Shown: positions 44,088 to 53,470, numbered from the stretch's first letter. The stretch is DNA of 64,000 nt from Sanguibacter gelidistatuariae (GCF_900096585.1 NZ_FMYH01000002.1:1-64000), one strand, 5' to 3'. Made by a program: numbers and translations. Notes: generated by a model not told the origin, from the letters alone.

Positions 44088-45689
44088 GTGACCCTCACCA
44101 GCGCATGCACCTCGACCAAGACGATCCGCCGCACCGGCGTGGCCGTCCTGACCGCAGGGGTCTTCGTGCTGTCGGGGTGTACCTCCTCCTCGACCCCGGA
44201 ACGGGAGGGGACAGCGGCGGACACCACAGCGACGACGGCCGCGCCCACCCCCGGGGGGACGCTGACCTTCGCCCGGACGCAGTCGCCCACCTCGCTCGAC
44301 CTGCACACCGAGATCACCGCGAACAACGCCTTCGCGATCGACAAGATCTTTGAGCCGCTGCTCTCCTTCAACGCCCAGGGTGAGATCGAGCCGTGGCTCG
44401 CGAGCGAGTACTCCCCGAGCGAGGACGGGCTCGTGTGGACGTTCACCCTGCGCCCCGGCGTGCGGTTCTCGACCGGTGACCTCGTCACCCCCGAGGATGT
44501 GGTCTACTCCCTCAACCGTCACATCGAGGTCGGCGGACCGCTGCCGCTGGACGCACCGATCACGTCGATCGAGGCGAGCGGCACCGACACGGTCGTGATC
44601 ACCCTGAGCGAGCCATACACGCCCTTCATCGCCGAGCTCGCGGGATTCTCCAACGGCATCCTGCCGGCCGACCTCGGCGGGGTCGACGAGGCGACGTTCT
44701 TCAAGAACCCCGTCGGAACCGGCCCCTTCGTCGTCGACGAGTGGACCGAGGGTGGGGACATCTCCTTCACGAAGAACGTGAACTACTGGCAGGACGGCAA
44801 GCCGTACCTCGACGAGCTCGTCTACAAGCTCGTCCAGGACGACAACCAGCTCGTGGCTCAGCTGCAGTCCCGCCAGGTCGACGTGATCGACTCGGTGGCC
44901 AGCGCGAACGTCGCCACGCTCGAGGGCAACTCGTCCCTGACGGTGTCCACCACGCCCAGCTGGGTCGTGGAGGAGATCTTCTTCAACACTCTCGACGAGC
45001 ACTTCGCGGACCGTGACGTGCGCCGTGCGGTGTCCTACGCCCTGGACCGTGAGGGCATCGTTGCCGCGACGAGCTTCGGCACCGCCGAGGTCGCCGGGTC
45101 GGTCCTGCCGCCGAGCGTCCCCGGCTACGACGCCACGATCGACTCGCTCAGCTACGACCTCGCGGGCGCCAAGGCGTCGATCGCTGCCTCCGCCTACCCG
45201 GACGGATTCTCCACGAAGCTGCTCGTGGCGAGCGGGAACACGCTGCGCGCCCAGGAAGCCCAGATCGTCCAGGCTCAGCTGGCCGAGATCGGCATCACGG
45301 TCGAGATCGAGTCGATCGACCTCGCGGCCTTCCGCGAGCGGTTCCGCGCCTTCGACTACTCCTTCATGATCAACAGCGCGACGTCGGACGTGGCCGACCC
45401 CAACGGGATCGTCTCCTTCCAGGCCGACCCTGAGGGTGGCACCAACGGATACTGGACGCACTACAACAACCCCGAGGTGACGGCGCTCATCGCGCAGGGG
45501 CGCACGCTGCCCGACGGCGCCGAGCGCACGGCCGTCTACTCCGAGATCCAGGCCACGATCGCCGGGGACGCCCCGTTCATCCCGCTGTCCTACCCGTCCA
45601 ACATCAAAGCATCTCAGGCGACCGTCCAGGGCCTGACGGTGCTGCCCAACGGCAGCGTCCGGCTCCAGGACACCTGGCTCACCAAGTAG
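44088..45689 (+). CDS. ABC transporter substrate-binding lipoprotein (family 5, dipeptide type)
   Basis: A 533-residue secreted lipoprotein. The signal peptide ends at the lipobox FVLSGC, followed by a Ser/Thr-rich linker. The mature part has GGTLTFARTQSPTSLDLHTE, FTLRPGVRFSTGDLVTPEDV, FFKNPVGTGPFVVDEW and VRRAVSYALDREGI, the hallmarks of DppA/OppA-type proteins. GTG 44088 is preceded by AGAAGGAAG at good spacing, and the upstream open frame lacks any family similarity. It is followed by two permeases and two ATPases, a complete importer. Ligand unknown; small peptides or amino-compound conjugates are likely. Confidence 0.9.
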   Translation: MTLTSACTSTKTIRRTGVAVLTAGVFVLSGCTSSSTPEREGTAADTTATTAAPTPGGTLTFARTQSPTSLDLHTEITANNAFAIDKIFEPLLSFNAQGEIEPWLASEYSPSEDGLVWTFTLRPGVRFSTGDLVTPEDVVYSLNRHIEVGGPLPLDAPITSIEASGTDTVVITLSEPYTPFIAELAGFSNGILPADLGGVDEATFFKNPVGTGPFVVDEWTEGGDISFTKNVNYWQDGKPYLDELVYKLVQDDNQLVAQLQSRQVDVIDSVASANVATLEGNSSLTVSTTPSWVVEEIFFNTLDEHFADRDVRRAVSYALDREGIVAATSFGTAEVAGSVLPPSVPGYDATIDSLSYDLAGAKASIAASAYPDGFSTKLLVASGNTLRAQEAQIVQAQLAEIGITVEIESIDLAAFRERFRAFDYSFMINSATSDVADPNGIVSFQADPEGGTNGYWTHYNNPEVTALIAQGRTLPDGAERTAVYSEIQATIAGDAPFIPLSYPSNIKASQATVQGLTVLPNGSVRLQDTWLTK

Positions 45690-45722
45690 CCCGGCGGCTC
45701 GTGATCCAGGGATGGACCAGCA

Positions 45723-46658
45723 ATGATGAACGGCTCCCTCCGGTGGCTGCGGCGTACGGCGCTGCGCGTCGTACCCGTGGTCACCGGGGTGGTCCTGGCG
45801 ACCTTCTTCCTGCTCCGGCTGGTCCCCGGCGGTCCGGCCGCGGCGGCCCTCGGTGATCAGGCCACCAACGAGGCGGTTGCCGCCCTCGAGGCGCAGATGG
45901 GCCTCGACCAGCCGCTGATGACCCAGCTCTGGAGCTATGTCAGCGGCATCGTCACCCGCGGCGACGTGGGGACGTCGCTCCTCTACGGCACGCCCACGAG
46001 CGAGCTCATCGCTGGTCGCGTGGGTGTCACCCTGTCCGTCGTCGCACTGGCCGTCCTGCTCACACTCGTCCTCGTGGTGCCGCTGGCCTTCGCGGCCGCA
46101 CTGCACAAGGACGGGGTCGTCGACCACCTGATCCGGGTCGTCCCGGCGATCGGCCTCGCGATGCCGACGTTCTGGATCGGGCTGCTGCTCATCATGGTTT
46201 TCGCGGTCAACCTCGGATGGCTGCCAGCCGGAGGTTCCGGGGACGGGGTGCGCAGCCTGATCCTGCCGGCCGTCGCGATCGCGATCTCCATGACGCCGGT
46301 CCTGGTGCGGACGCTGCGCGCCCAGCTCCTCGAGGTGCTCGACGCCGATTTTGTCGCCACCCTCACCGCGGCCGGGCTTGCGCGCGGGCGAGTCCTGGTG
46401 CACGTGCTGCGCAACGCGGCCCTGCCTACCCTGACCCTCTTCGGCCTGAACATCGCGTACATGATCGGGGGAACCCTCGTCATCGAGCGGGTCTTCGCCC
46501 TCAACGGACTGGGAGCGCTCATGTTCGAGTCGATCAGCAACCGTGACTTCCCCGTGGTCCAGGGCGTCGCGCTGTTCTGTGCCGTGGCCGTGGTGGCCGT
46601 GACCGTTGCCACGGACTTCCTCGTCGACCGCCTCGACCCACGATCGAGGCTGTCATGA
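45723..46658 (+). CDS. Dipeptide-type ABC transporter permease 1 (DppB-like)
   Basis: A 311-residue membrane protein with six helices. It has LRLVPGGPAAAALGDQA after the first helix, a DppB feature. The EAA-type loop is DFVATLTAAGLARGRVLVHV followed by LRNAALPTLTL. ATG 45723 is doubled (ATGATG). The stop overlaps the next permease start by four bases. Confidence 0.92.
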   Translation: MMNGSLRWLRRTALRVVPVVTGVVLATFFLLRLVPGGPAAAALGDQATNEAVAALEAQMGLDQPLMTQLWSYVSGIVTRGDVGTSLLYGTPTSELIAGRVGVTLSVVALAVLLTLVLVVPLAFAAALHKDGVVDHLIRVVPAIGLAMPTFWIGLLLIMVFAVNLGWLPAGGSGDGVRSLILPAVAIAISMTPVLVRTLRAQLLEVLDADFVATLTAAGLARGRVLVHVLRNAALPTLTLFGLNIAYMIGGTLVIERVFALNGLGALMFESISNRDFPVVQGVALFCAVAVVAVTVATDFLVDRLDPRSRLS

Positions 46659-47524
46659 CGGCCGGATCGGCCGTGGAGACGGCCGAGGACGTCACGCGCG
46701 GTTCTGCCCCGCTGTGGCGGCGGATGGCTCGGACCCCGGCCTTCGTGGCCGGCACGGTGATCACCGTGAGCGTCATCCTCGCCGCACTGCTCGCCCCCGT
46801 GCTGGCCACCCACGACCCAGCGGCGCAGAACCTGCTGGGCGGTCTCCAGGGACCCTCCGGCGAGCACTGGCTCGGAACGGACCAGCTCGGCCGGGACATC
46901 TTCTCCCGACTGCTCTTCGCGGCCCGGACGGACCTGCGGATCGCCGGTCTCGCCGTGATCATCCCCTTCGTCATAGGCGTCGTGGCCGGGACCACGAGCG
47001 GCTACTTCGGCGGTTTCTTCGACTGGGTAGTCTCCCGCGTGGTCGACACGGTCGTGGCCTTCCCCTTCTACGTGATCGTCGTCGCAGTCGTCTTCGCCGT
47101 CGGCGCGGGCGAGAAGGGCATCTACGTCGCACTCGCCCTCGTGGGCTGGGTGACGTACGCCCGGGTGCTCCGCGCGACCACAGCCGTGCACGCGCGGTCC
47201 GGGTGGGTCACCGCGGCACGCGGCGGGGGGCTGTCGCACGCGCGGATCATCGGCCGCCACATCCTGCCCAACACCCTGACCCAGGCGATCGTGCTGCTCA
47301 TGAACGACATCGTCTTTGTCATCGTCGCGGTCGTCACGCTGAGCTACCTCGGCCTCGGTGTGCAACCGCCGACGGCCGACTGGGGAACCATGATCAGCGA
47401 CGGCCAGGCTTTCGTCGCCACCAAGTGGTGGCTCTCGGTCGTCCCCGGAGCCGCCGTCGTCTACACCGGGATCGGGCTGTCGCTCCTCGGCGACGGCGTG
47501 GCCGACGTCTGGAGGGTCGAATGA
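46655..47524 (+). CDS. Dipeptide-type ABC transporter permease 2 (DppC-like)
   Basis: A 289-residue membrane protein with six helices. The DppC pattern is seen as HDPAAQNLLGGLQGPSGEHW followed by LGTDQLGRDIFSRLLFAART. The EAA-type loop reads WVTAARGGGLSHARIIGRHI followed by LPNTLTQAIV. Overlaps by four bases at both ends with its neighbours indicate tight translational coupling. Confidence 0.92.
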   Translation: MTAGSAVETAEDVTRGSAPLWRRMARTPAFVAGTVITVSVILAALLAPVLATHDPAAQNLLGGLQGPSGEHWLGTDQLGRDIFSRLLFAARTDLRIAGLAVIIPFVIGVVAGTTSGYFGGFFDWVVSRVVDTVVAFPFYVIVVAVVFAVGAGEKGIYVALALVGWVTYARVLRATTAVHARSGWVTAARGGGLSHARIIGRHILPNTLTQAIVLLMNDIVFVIVAVVTLSYLGLGVQPPTADWGTMISDGQAFVATKWWLSVVPGAAVVYTGIGLSLLGDGVADVWRVE

Positions 47525-48312
47525 GTGCGATCGAGCTCGCCGGGCTGAGCATCGAGGGTCCTCGCGGACCGCTCGTGCACGGGATCGACCTGAGCGTCGA
47601 GGCCGGTGAGGCGATCGGGATCGTGGGGGAGTCCGGCTCCGGGAAGAGCCTGACGTTGAGGTCGATCATCGGGCTGCTGCCGCGTGGGGTCCGGGTGTCC
47701 GCCGGGCAGGTGACCACCTCGGGCAGGCTCGGGATGATCTTCCAGGACCCGCTCAGCGCCCTGGACCCGCTGACGACCGTGGGCAAGCACGTGATCGAGA
47801 TCTGCCGACACGTACGCGGCATGTCCCGGGCCGCGGCCCGGGCGCGCGCTGTCGAGCTCTTCACCGAGGTTGGGCTCCCCGACCCCGAGGCGAAGCTACG
47901 GTCCTATCCGCACCAGCTCTCGGGGGGGCAGCGCCAGCGCGTCGTGCTCGCGGTCGCACTGGCCGCCGAACCGGAGATCCTGCTCTGCGACGAACCCACC
48001 ACGGCCCTCGACGTCACGGTCCAGGCGCAGGTCCTCGCGCTCATCGAGACCCTGCGCCGGGAGCGGGGACTGACGGTGGTCTTCGTCAGCCACGACCTCG
48101 CCGTCATCAGCCAGGTGTGCTCCACGGTCGCCGTCATGCAGGCGGGACGGATCGTGGAACGCGGGCCGACTGCCGAGGTGGTGACCGAGCCTCGTCATCC
48201 CTACACCCGGTCGCTCATCGACGCGGTCCTGGAGGTGCCGAGGCCGGACGCGCCGGCATCTGACGCGGCCGCTGACCTGAACGCTCCCCGCACCGAAGGA
48301 GACGTCCGATGA
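47521..48312 (+). CDS. Dipeptide-type ABC transporter ATPase 1 (DppD-like)
   Basis: A 263-residue ABC ATPase. Walker A is GESGSGKSLT, the Q-loop lies in LGMIFQDPLSALDP, the signature is LSGGQRQRVVLAVALA, and Walker B is ILLCDEPTTALD, with the switch histidine in FVSHDLAVIS. It is shorter than typical DppD proteins (about 325 residues) and lacks most of their Cys-rich C-terminal extension. Start ATG 47521 overlaps the preceding permease. Confidence 0.92.
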   Translation: MSAIELAGLSIEGPRGPLVHGIDLSVEAGEAIGIVGESGSGKSLTLRSIIGLLPRGVRVSAGQVTTSGRLGMIFQDPLSALDPLTTVGKHVIEICRHVRGMSRAAARARAVELFTEVGLPDPEAKLRSYPHQLSGGQRQRVVLAVALAAEPEILLCDEPTTALDVTVQAQVLALIETLRRERGLTVVFVSHDLAVISQVCSTVAVMQAGRIVERGPTAEVVTEPRHPYTRSLIDAVLEVPRPDAPASDAAADLNAPRTEGDVR

Positions 48313-49097
48313 GCACCGCGAGCCAGTCACGGACGTCGATCCCACGCCTCGAGGTCCGCGGCCTGCAGGTCTCCTACGGCGCTACCCGGGTGGTGCACGG
48401 CGTGTCCTTCGCCGTCCAGGCCGGGTCGGTCGTGGGAGTCGTGGGGGAGTCCGGCTCGGGCAAGACCACGATCGCCCGGGTGATCGCCGGCGAGCTAGAA
48501 CCATCCGCGGGCGCCGTGCTGCTCGACGGCCACGCCCTCGGCCCACGCACCCGGGAGCTGCGCCGCGCGATCCAGGTCGTCTACCAGGACCCGTTCTCCT
48601 CCCTCAACCCGAGAATGACCGTCGTCCAGGTCCTTGCCGAGCTGCTTCGCGTTCACAAGATCGTTCCGCGGGCGCAGATTCGCGGGCGGTGCGCCGAGCT
48701 CATGGATCTCGTCCGGCTGCCCGCCTCGGTTCTCGACGCCTACCCCCGCCAGCTCTCCGGCGGTCAGCGTCAGCGGGTTGCGATCGCCCGGGCCCTCGCG
48801 CTCGGCCCGCGCATCCTCGTGGCCGACGAGCCGACGTCGGCCCTGGACGTCTCCGTCCAGCGGACGGTCCTCGACCTGCTCGCCGACCTGCAGCGGACGC
48901 TTGGCCTGACGATCGTGCTCATCTCCCATGACCTGGCAGTCATCCACCGGCTGTGCGACCGTGTGGTCGTGATGCGCGCCGGAGAGATCGTCGAGGACTC
49001 TGGGGCGCAGGAGTTCTTCGCCGCGCCGCGCAGCCCCTACAGCCAGGCCCTGCTCGACGCCGCACCTCGCCTGGCCGGCAGACCCGCAGACCTCTGA
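48309..49097 (+). CDS. Dipeptide-type ABC transporter ATPase 2 (DppF-like)
   Basis: A 262-residue ABC ATPase. Walker A is GESGSGKTTIARV, the Q-loop is VVYQDPFSSLNPRMTV, the signature is LSGGQRQRVAIARALA, Walker B is ILVADEPTSALD, and the switch histidine lies in LISHDLAVIH. It pairs with the preceding ATPase to drive the importer. The ATG overlaps that gene's stop by four bases. Confidence 0.92.
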   Translation: MSTASQSRTSIPRLEVRGLQVSYGATRVVHGVSFAVQAGSVVGVVGESGSGKTTIARVIAGELEPSAGAVLLDGHALGPRTRELRRAIQVVYQDPFSSLNPRMTVVQVLAELLRVHKIVPRAQIRGRCAELMDLVRLPASVLDAYPRQLSGGQRQRVAIARALALGPRILVADEPTSALDVSVQRTVLDLLADLQRTLGLTIVLISHDLAVIHRLCDRVVVMRAGEIVEDSGAQEFFAAPRSPYSQALLDAAPRLAGRPADL

Positions 49098-49128
49098 CCT
49101 CTGACTGACAACCCGAACGGACCCACCG

Positions 49129-50211
49129 ATGACCTTCGACCCCACGACCCTCCTCGACGTCCCCGGTCTCGACGCACCCTTCCTGGCTCGCCTGGAGGCG
49201 CAGGTCGCCGAGCTGCTCGGCGTGCGTGACGACGTCGTGATCTTCCAGGGCGAGGCGATCCTGCTCATGGAGGCCATCGCCAAGAACATCGCCGCACCCG
49301 GCGCGACGGCGATCAACGTCGTCACCGGTCCCTACGGGGCGATCTTCGGTGACTGGATGCGCGTGGCCAGCGCCCACGTGGTCGACGTCACGAGCTCGCT
49401 CGACGCGGTCATCACCGTCGAGGCGGTCCGCGCGGCCCTCGACGCGCACCCCGAGGCGACCGTGCTGGCCCTTGCGCACGCAGAGGCCGCGACGGGTGGC
49501 ACCAACCCGGTCGCAGAGATCGTGGCGCTCGCCCGGTCCCGCGGGGTGGTGACCGTCGTCGACGCGGTGGCTTCGATCGGCGCCGAGCAGGTCACCCCGG
49601 CCCGGTGGGGTGCGGACATCTGCGTGATCGGCCCACAGAAGTCCCTCGCGGGTCCGGCCGGGATCAGCGCGGCGAGCGTGACCGCGCGAGCATGGGACGT
49701 CATCGACGCAAATCCCGGTGCGCTGAGCGGATCGTCGTTGTCCCTGACCGACTGGCGTGAGACGTGGTTGCGCACCGACCGCTCCGCGATCCCGGGCACT
49801 CCGTCGGTCCTGGAGAGCCGTGCCCTGGGCGCAGCCCTGGACCGTGTGAGCGCCGAGGGCCTCGACGCCGTCGTGGCACGACACACTGCGGCAGCCCACC
49901 AGGCACGCGCGGGGCTCGAGGCCCTCGGACTGAGGACGTGGCAGAGGGGCCCGCTGGGATACGCCTCGGTCGTGACCATCGTCGCCATCCCCGGCGACCT
50001 GGACGGCGCGGCCTTCACGCGTGCCGCGATCGACGCCGGAGGAGGCCTGGTCACGGCGGGGAACGGGTCCCTGCTGGACAAGGCCGTGCGGATCAACCAC
50101 ACCGGCCGCCAGGCGACTCCTGAGGCCGTAGACCGCGCGCTGGCCGGACTCGCCCGCGCCGTCGCCGAGGTCCGTGGACATCAGGAGCTCGTGAGGATGA
50201 CGAGTCGCTGA
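49129..50211 (+). CDS. Class V aminotransferase-like PLP enzyme (alanine-glyoxylate type)
   Basis: A 360-residue fold type I PLP enzyme. The Schiff-base lysine is in CVIGPQKSLAGPAGIS, and the PLP-phosphate and ring contacts are in LAHAEAATGGTNPVAEI and VTVVDAVASIGAEQV. This arrangement matches alanine-glyoxylate/serine-pyruvate aminotransferases and related PucG-type enzymes. It starts 31 bases after the ABC ATPase gene, so it closes the importer operon and probably acts on the imported nitrogen compound. The 3' end overlaps the convergent helicase gene by 31 bases. Confidence 0.85.
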   Translation: MTFDPTTLLDVPGLDAPFLARLEAQVAELLGVRDDVVIFQGEAILLMEAIAKNIAAPGATAINVVTGPYGAIFGDWMRVASAHVVDVTSSLDAVITVEAVRAALDAHPEATVLALAHAEAATGGTNPVAEIVALARSRGVVTVVDAVASIGAEQVTPARWGADICVIGPQKSLAGPAGISAASVTARAWDVIDANPGALSGSSLSLTDWRETWLRTDRSAIPGTPSVLESRALGAALDRVSAEGLDAVVARHTAAAHQARAGLEALGLRTWQRGPLGYASVVTIVAIPGDLDGAAFTRAAIDAGGGLVTAGNGSLLDKAVRINHTGRQATPEAVDRALAGLARAVAEVRGHQELVRMTSR

Positions 50212-52388
50212 GTCGCTCGGGTCATCGCGACATAGCGGTCGACCGCTCCTTCGATACCTGTGCCGAATGCCTCTGGGTCGATGAGGACGACCAGGTCGAA
50301 CTCGAGCCCCTTCGCCAGCTCTGGGGTGAGCGAGCGGACGCGAGATGTCTCTCGGAACGTGCCGACGTCACCAGAACCGATGACGCAGGCGATCCCCTCG
50401 GCGTGGGCGGCCAGCCAGGAGTCGAGGATTGCGTCCAGATCCGCGGCAGTGCCATGGGTGACAGGCACACCGGTGCTGCGGATGGAGGTTGGCACGTTGG
50501 CGTCCGGGAGCGCGGCCCGGATGACCGGCTCTGCCTCCGCCATGATGTCTTTCGGTGTCCGGTAGTTGATGCTCAGGGTGGCCAGGTCGATCCGGTTGAG
50601 CCCGACCCGCTCGAGCCGTTCCTGCCACGACTCCGTGAAACCGTGCCTGGCCTGGGCGCGGTCCCCGACGATCGTGAAGCTCCGGGACGGGCAGCGCAGC
50701 GCCAACATCTGCCACTGCGCGTCGGTCAGCTCTTGGGCCTCGTCTACCACGATGTGGGCGAACGGACCGGCGAGCGCGTCCGGGTCAGCGCTCGGCAAGG
50801 TGCCCTCGTCGACCCACTTCTCCCGCATGTCCTCCCCACGCAGCATCGACATGACGAGCAGCTCGGAGTCGTCGGCCGCGATGAGGTCGTCGACCACCTG
50901 GGCCATCTGCTCTCGTTCGGCCGCGACGGCGGCCTCGTGGCGACGTCTGCGTCGTGACGCCTCGGGGTCGCCGAGTCGCTGCCGCGCGGCGTCCAGGAGT
51001 GGCAGGTCAGGCACCGTCCAGGCCTGGGGGTCCTCGCGTTGCAGCGTCCGGACCTCGTCGGGACCGAGCCAGGGAGCGCACATGCGCAGGTAGGCGGGCA
51101 CCGACCACAGGTCCGAGACGAGGTCGGCTGCCTCGAGCAACGGCCATGCCTTCGTGAGGTGGGTGCGCAGGTCCGCGTTCCGCGCCAGCGACGTGCGGAG
51201 CTGGTCGGTCGGGACGTCGTCGTCGAGTTTGTCAGTCAGGATCGTGAGGATTTCCTCCCAGACCTGGTCGCGTGCCTCGTTGTGCGGAGTACCGGGGTCC
51301 GGTGCCTCGAAGGCATCGGCCCAGTCGGCGGCGCTCAGCCAGATGTCGGACCAGCCGGTCTCGACCGTCATCCCCTCGGTGGGCGGCTGCTCATAGAACC
51401 TGACGGCAGTCTCGATCGCCCTGACCATGTCCGCGGAGGACTTCAGGCGGGCCACGTCTGGGTCGGTCTCGCTCGCTGCGGCGGCTCCCTCGGGGACGAG
51501 GTCCGCCAGGGTGCAGGTCTGCACGCCCTCCTCACCGAGGCTCGGGAGGACGTCGGCGACGTACGCAAGGTAGGGCTGGTGCGGACCGACGAACAGCACG
51601 CCACCCCTGCGGTGACCGAGGCGAGGGTCGGAGTAGAGGAGATAGGCGGCGCGGTGCAGCGCGACGACGGTCTTCCCCGTGCCCGGACCGCCGTCGACGA
51701 CGAGTGCGCCAGGCGATCCCGCACGGATGATGGCGTCCTGGTCGGCCGCGATGGTGCCGAGCACGTCTCGCATCTGGGCCGAACGGTCGCTGCCCAGGCT
51801 CGCGATGAAGGCGGACTGGTCGTCGAGCGCGGCGTTGCCCACCAGAGCGTCCGAGGTGAACACCTCGTCCCAGTAGTCGCTGACCCGGCCCCCACTCCAG
51901 CGATATCTGCGCCGGCTCACCAGGCCGGCCGGGTGCGCGTGGGTCGCAGCGAAGAACGGCTCAGCCGCAGGCGAGCGCCAGTCGAGCAGCAGCCGATGAC
52001 CGGCGCTGTCCGTGAGGCCCAGCCGCCCGATGTACACAGGCTCGGCGGGGTCAGCGCCGACGATGCGTCCGAGGCACAGGTCGATACCGAATCGGCGCAG
52101 GGTACGCAGGCGAGCAGACAGCCGGCGGATCTCCACGTCACGCTCGAGCGTTTCCTGGCCCATGCGGGTGGGCGCCTTGCGTTCGGCGTCCAGGCGGTCG
52201 GACAGGTCGGCGATCGTCCGGTCGAGGCACTCCGCGATGGCCGTGAAGTGGTGCTCGTCGTCGGCGATCATCGACGGGTCGGCCTTGGCGGTGAGGTGGT
52301 CGGGAAGGTTGAATGCGCTCGTGGTCAAGGGGTTCACAGCATCGGCTCCGATCGAGCGGCTCTGGCTTTTCCGATGATTCTGCGACAT
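50181..52388 (-). CDS. HelD/HelR-type RNA polymerase-associated superfamily 1 helicase
   Basis: A 735-residue UvrD/Rep-like ATPase of the HelD family. An N-terminal helical hairpin (ERDVEIRRLSARLRTLRRFG) resembles the arm that enters the RNA polymerase secondary channel. YIGRLGLTDSAGHRLLLDWR follows, with Walker A VVDGGPGTGKTVVALHRAAY and Walker B AHIVVDEAQELTDAQW. HelD proteins remove stalled RNA polymerase; actinobacterial HelR also protects it from rifamycins. ATG 52388 lies four bases from an inverted repeat matching the rifamycin-associated element. Later starts at GTG 52337 or ATG 52271 are possible. No clear ribosome site precedes ATG 52388. Confidence 0.85.
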   Translation of the reverse strand: MSQNHRKSQSRSIGADAVNPLTTSAFNLPDHLTAKADPSMIADDEHHFTAIAECLDRTIADLSDRLDAERKAPTRMGQETLERDVEIRRLSARLRTLRRFGIDLCLGRIVGADPAEPVYIGRLGLTDSAGHRLLLDWRSPAAEPFFAATHAHPAGLVSRRRYRWSGGRVSDYWDEVFTSDALVGNAALDDQSAFIASLGSDRSAQMRDVLGTIAADQDAIIRAGSPGALVVDGGPGTGKTVVALHRAAYLLYSDPRLGHRRGGVLFVGPHQPYLAYVADVLPSLGEEGVQTCTLADLVPEGAAAASETDPDVARLKSSADMVRAIETAVRFYEQPPTEGMTVETGWSDIWLSAADWADAFEAPDPGTPHNEARDQVWEEILTILTDKLDDDVPTDQLRTSLARNADLRTHLTKAWPLLEAADLVSDLWSVPAYLRMCAPWLGPDEVRTLQREDPQAWTVPDLPLLDAARQRLGDPEASRRRRRHEAAVAAEREQMAQVVDDLIAADDSELLVMSMLRGEDMREKWVDEGTLPSADPDALAGPFAHIVVDEAQELTDAQWQMLALRCPSRSFTIVGDRAQARHGFTESWQERLERVGLNRIDLATLSINYRTPKDIMAEAEPVIRAALPDANVPTSIRSTGVPVTHGTAADLDAILDSWLAAHAEGIACVIGSGDVGTFRETSRVRSLTPELAKGLEFDLVVLIDPEAFGTGIEGAVDRYVAMTRATQRLVILTSS

Positions 52389-52392
52389 GCCG

Positions 52393-52413
52393 GGGGGCTT
52401 GCCACAAGCCCCC
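52393..52413 (-). promoter_or_regulatory. Rifamycin-associated element (RAE)-like inverted repeat
   Basis: Read in the direction of the helicase gene, the core is GGGGCTTGTGGCAAGCCCC, flanked by one further G-C pair: nine-base arms, perfectly complementary, around three bases. From memory this differs at only two positions from the 19-bp RAE known upstream of rifamycin-inactivation genes and helR in actinomycetes. A -10-like TATAGC (52420-52425) lies six bases upstream, so the predicted transcription start falls at the edge of the element. I infer rifamycin-inducible expression of the helicase. Confidence 0.75.
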
Positions 52414-52453
52414 GGGCGCGCTATATCTTGAGAGTGGAAGGGCTTTTCGAGGC

Positions 52454-53470
52454 CTAGAGCCACTTCTTCCACCGGAACACGCGGTACAGGGTGAACGACC
52501 CGCCGACCATGAGCCCGAGCGCCATCGGATACCCGAGTGGCCACGCGAGCTCGGGCATGTTGTCGAAGTTCATCCCGTACACGGTCCCCACGAGGGACGG
52601 CGCGAAGAGGATCGCCGCCCAGGCCGAGATCCGCTTGACCTCCTCGTTCTGCTCGAGGCTCGAGACCGTCATGGCCTGCATCTCCTCGTTCTGGCGCTGG
52701 GCGACGACCGTCGCGTTGACGGCGAGCGCGTTCTGCAGGAGCGCCCGGAATGAGTCCGCGCGGTCGACGACGCGCACCACGTGGTCATGGACGTCACGCA
52801 GGTAGCGGGTGAGCTCGTCGTCGACGTTGTACTTCGCGGCGCCGTTCTTGAGCGCGTCGAGCATCTCCAGGAGCGGCCGGGTGGCGCGCTGGAAGTCCAT
52901 CACCTCGCGGAACAGGTCGTAGATCCGCCGGGACACGGCCGGGTTCCCAGCGAAGAGCTCATCCTCGATCTCGTCGATGTCGTTCTCCAGCCCGGCCACC
53001 ACGGGGGCGTACTCGTCGACGACCTCGTCGAGGATCGCGTACAGGACGGCCTCCGGCCCGAGCCGGAGCAGCTCCGGGGCGGCCTCCATGCGTCGCCGGA
53101 CCTTCGCGAGGTCTGGCGCCTCCGCGTGCCGGACGGTCACGACGAAGTCGGGCCCGGTGAAGACATGAAGCTCGCCGAACTCGACACGCTCCTCGGAGTC
53201 GATGTACCGCGCCGGGCGCAGCACCGTGAACAGCACGTCGCCGTAGCGTTCTATCTTTGGCCGCTGGTGGGCCTTGATGGTGTCCTCGACGGCGAGCGGG
53301 TGGATCCCGAACTCCGCCCGCACCGAGGCGATCTCGGCCTCGGTGGGGCGGTACAGGCCGATCCAGGCCATGCCGCCGTCGGCGTGCATGGCCTCGTAGG
53401 TCAGCTCGAGCGAGGCCGGCTCGGCGCGGCGCACGCCGTCGACATAGACGACGTTGTCGATCAGCGGCAT
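52454..53470 (-). CDS. corA: CorA-family magnesium/cobalt transporter
   Basis: A 338-residue pentameric channel. A large cytoplasmic alpha/beta domain (VDGVRRAEPASLELTYEAMH, KAHQRPKIERYGDVLFTVLR) leads to a long stalk helix and two membrane helices at the C-terminus. The ion-selective loop GMN is in SLVGTVYGMNFDNMPEL. The C-terminus ends with the basic FRWKKWL. ATG 53470 (MPLIDNVVYVDG) was preferred; an open ATG 51 bases upstream adds residues without family similarity. It is upstream of and codirectional with the helicase gene, 65 bp away. Confidence 0.92.
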   Translation of the reverse strand: MPLIDNVVYVDGVRRAEPASLELTYEAMHADGGMAWIGLYRPTEAEIASVRAEFGIHPLAVEDTIKAHQRPKIERYGDVLFTVLRPARYIDSEERVEFGELHVFTGPDFVVTVRHAEAPDLAKVRRRMEAAPELLRLGPEAVLYAILDEVVDEYAPVVAGLENDIDEIEDELFAGNPAVSRRIYDLFREVMDFQRATRPLLEMLDALKNGAAKYNVDDELTRYLRDVHDHVVRVVDRADSFRALLQNALAVNATVVAQRQNEEMQAMTVSSLEQNEEVKRISAWAAILFAPSLVGTVYGMNFDNMPELAWPLGYPMALGLMVGGSFTLYRVFRWKKWL

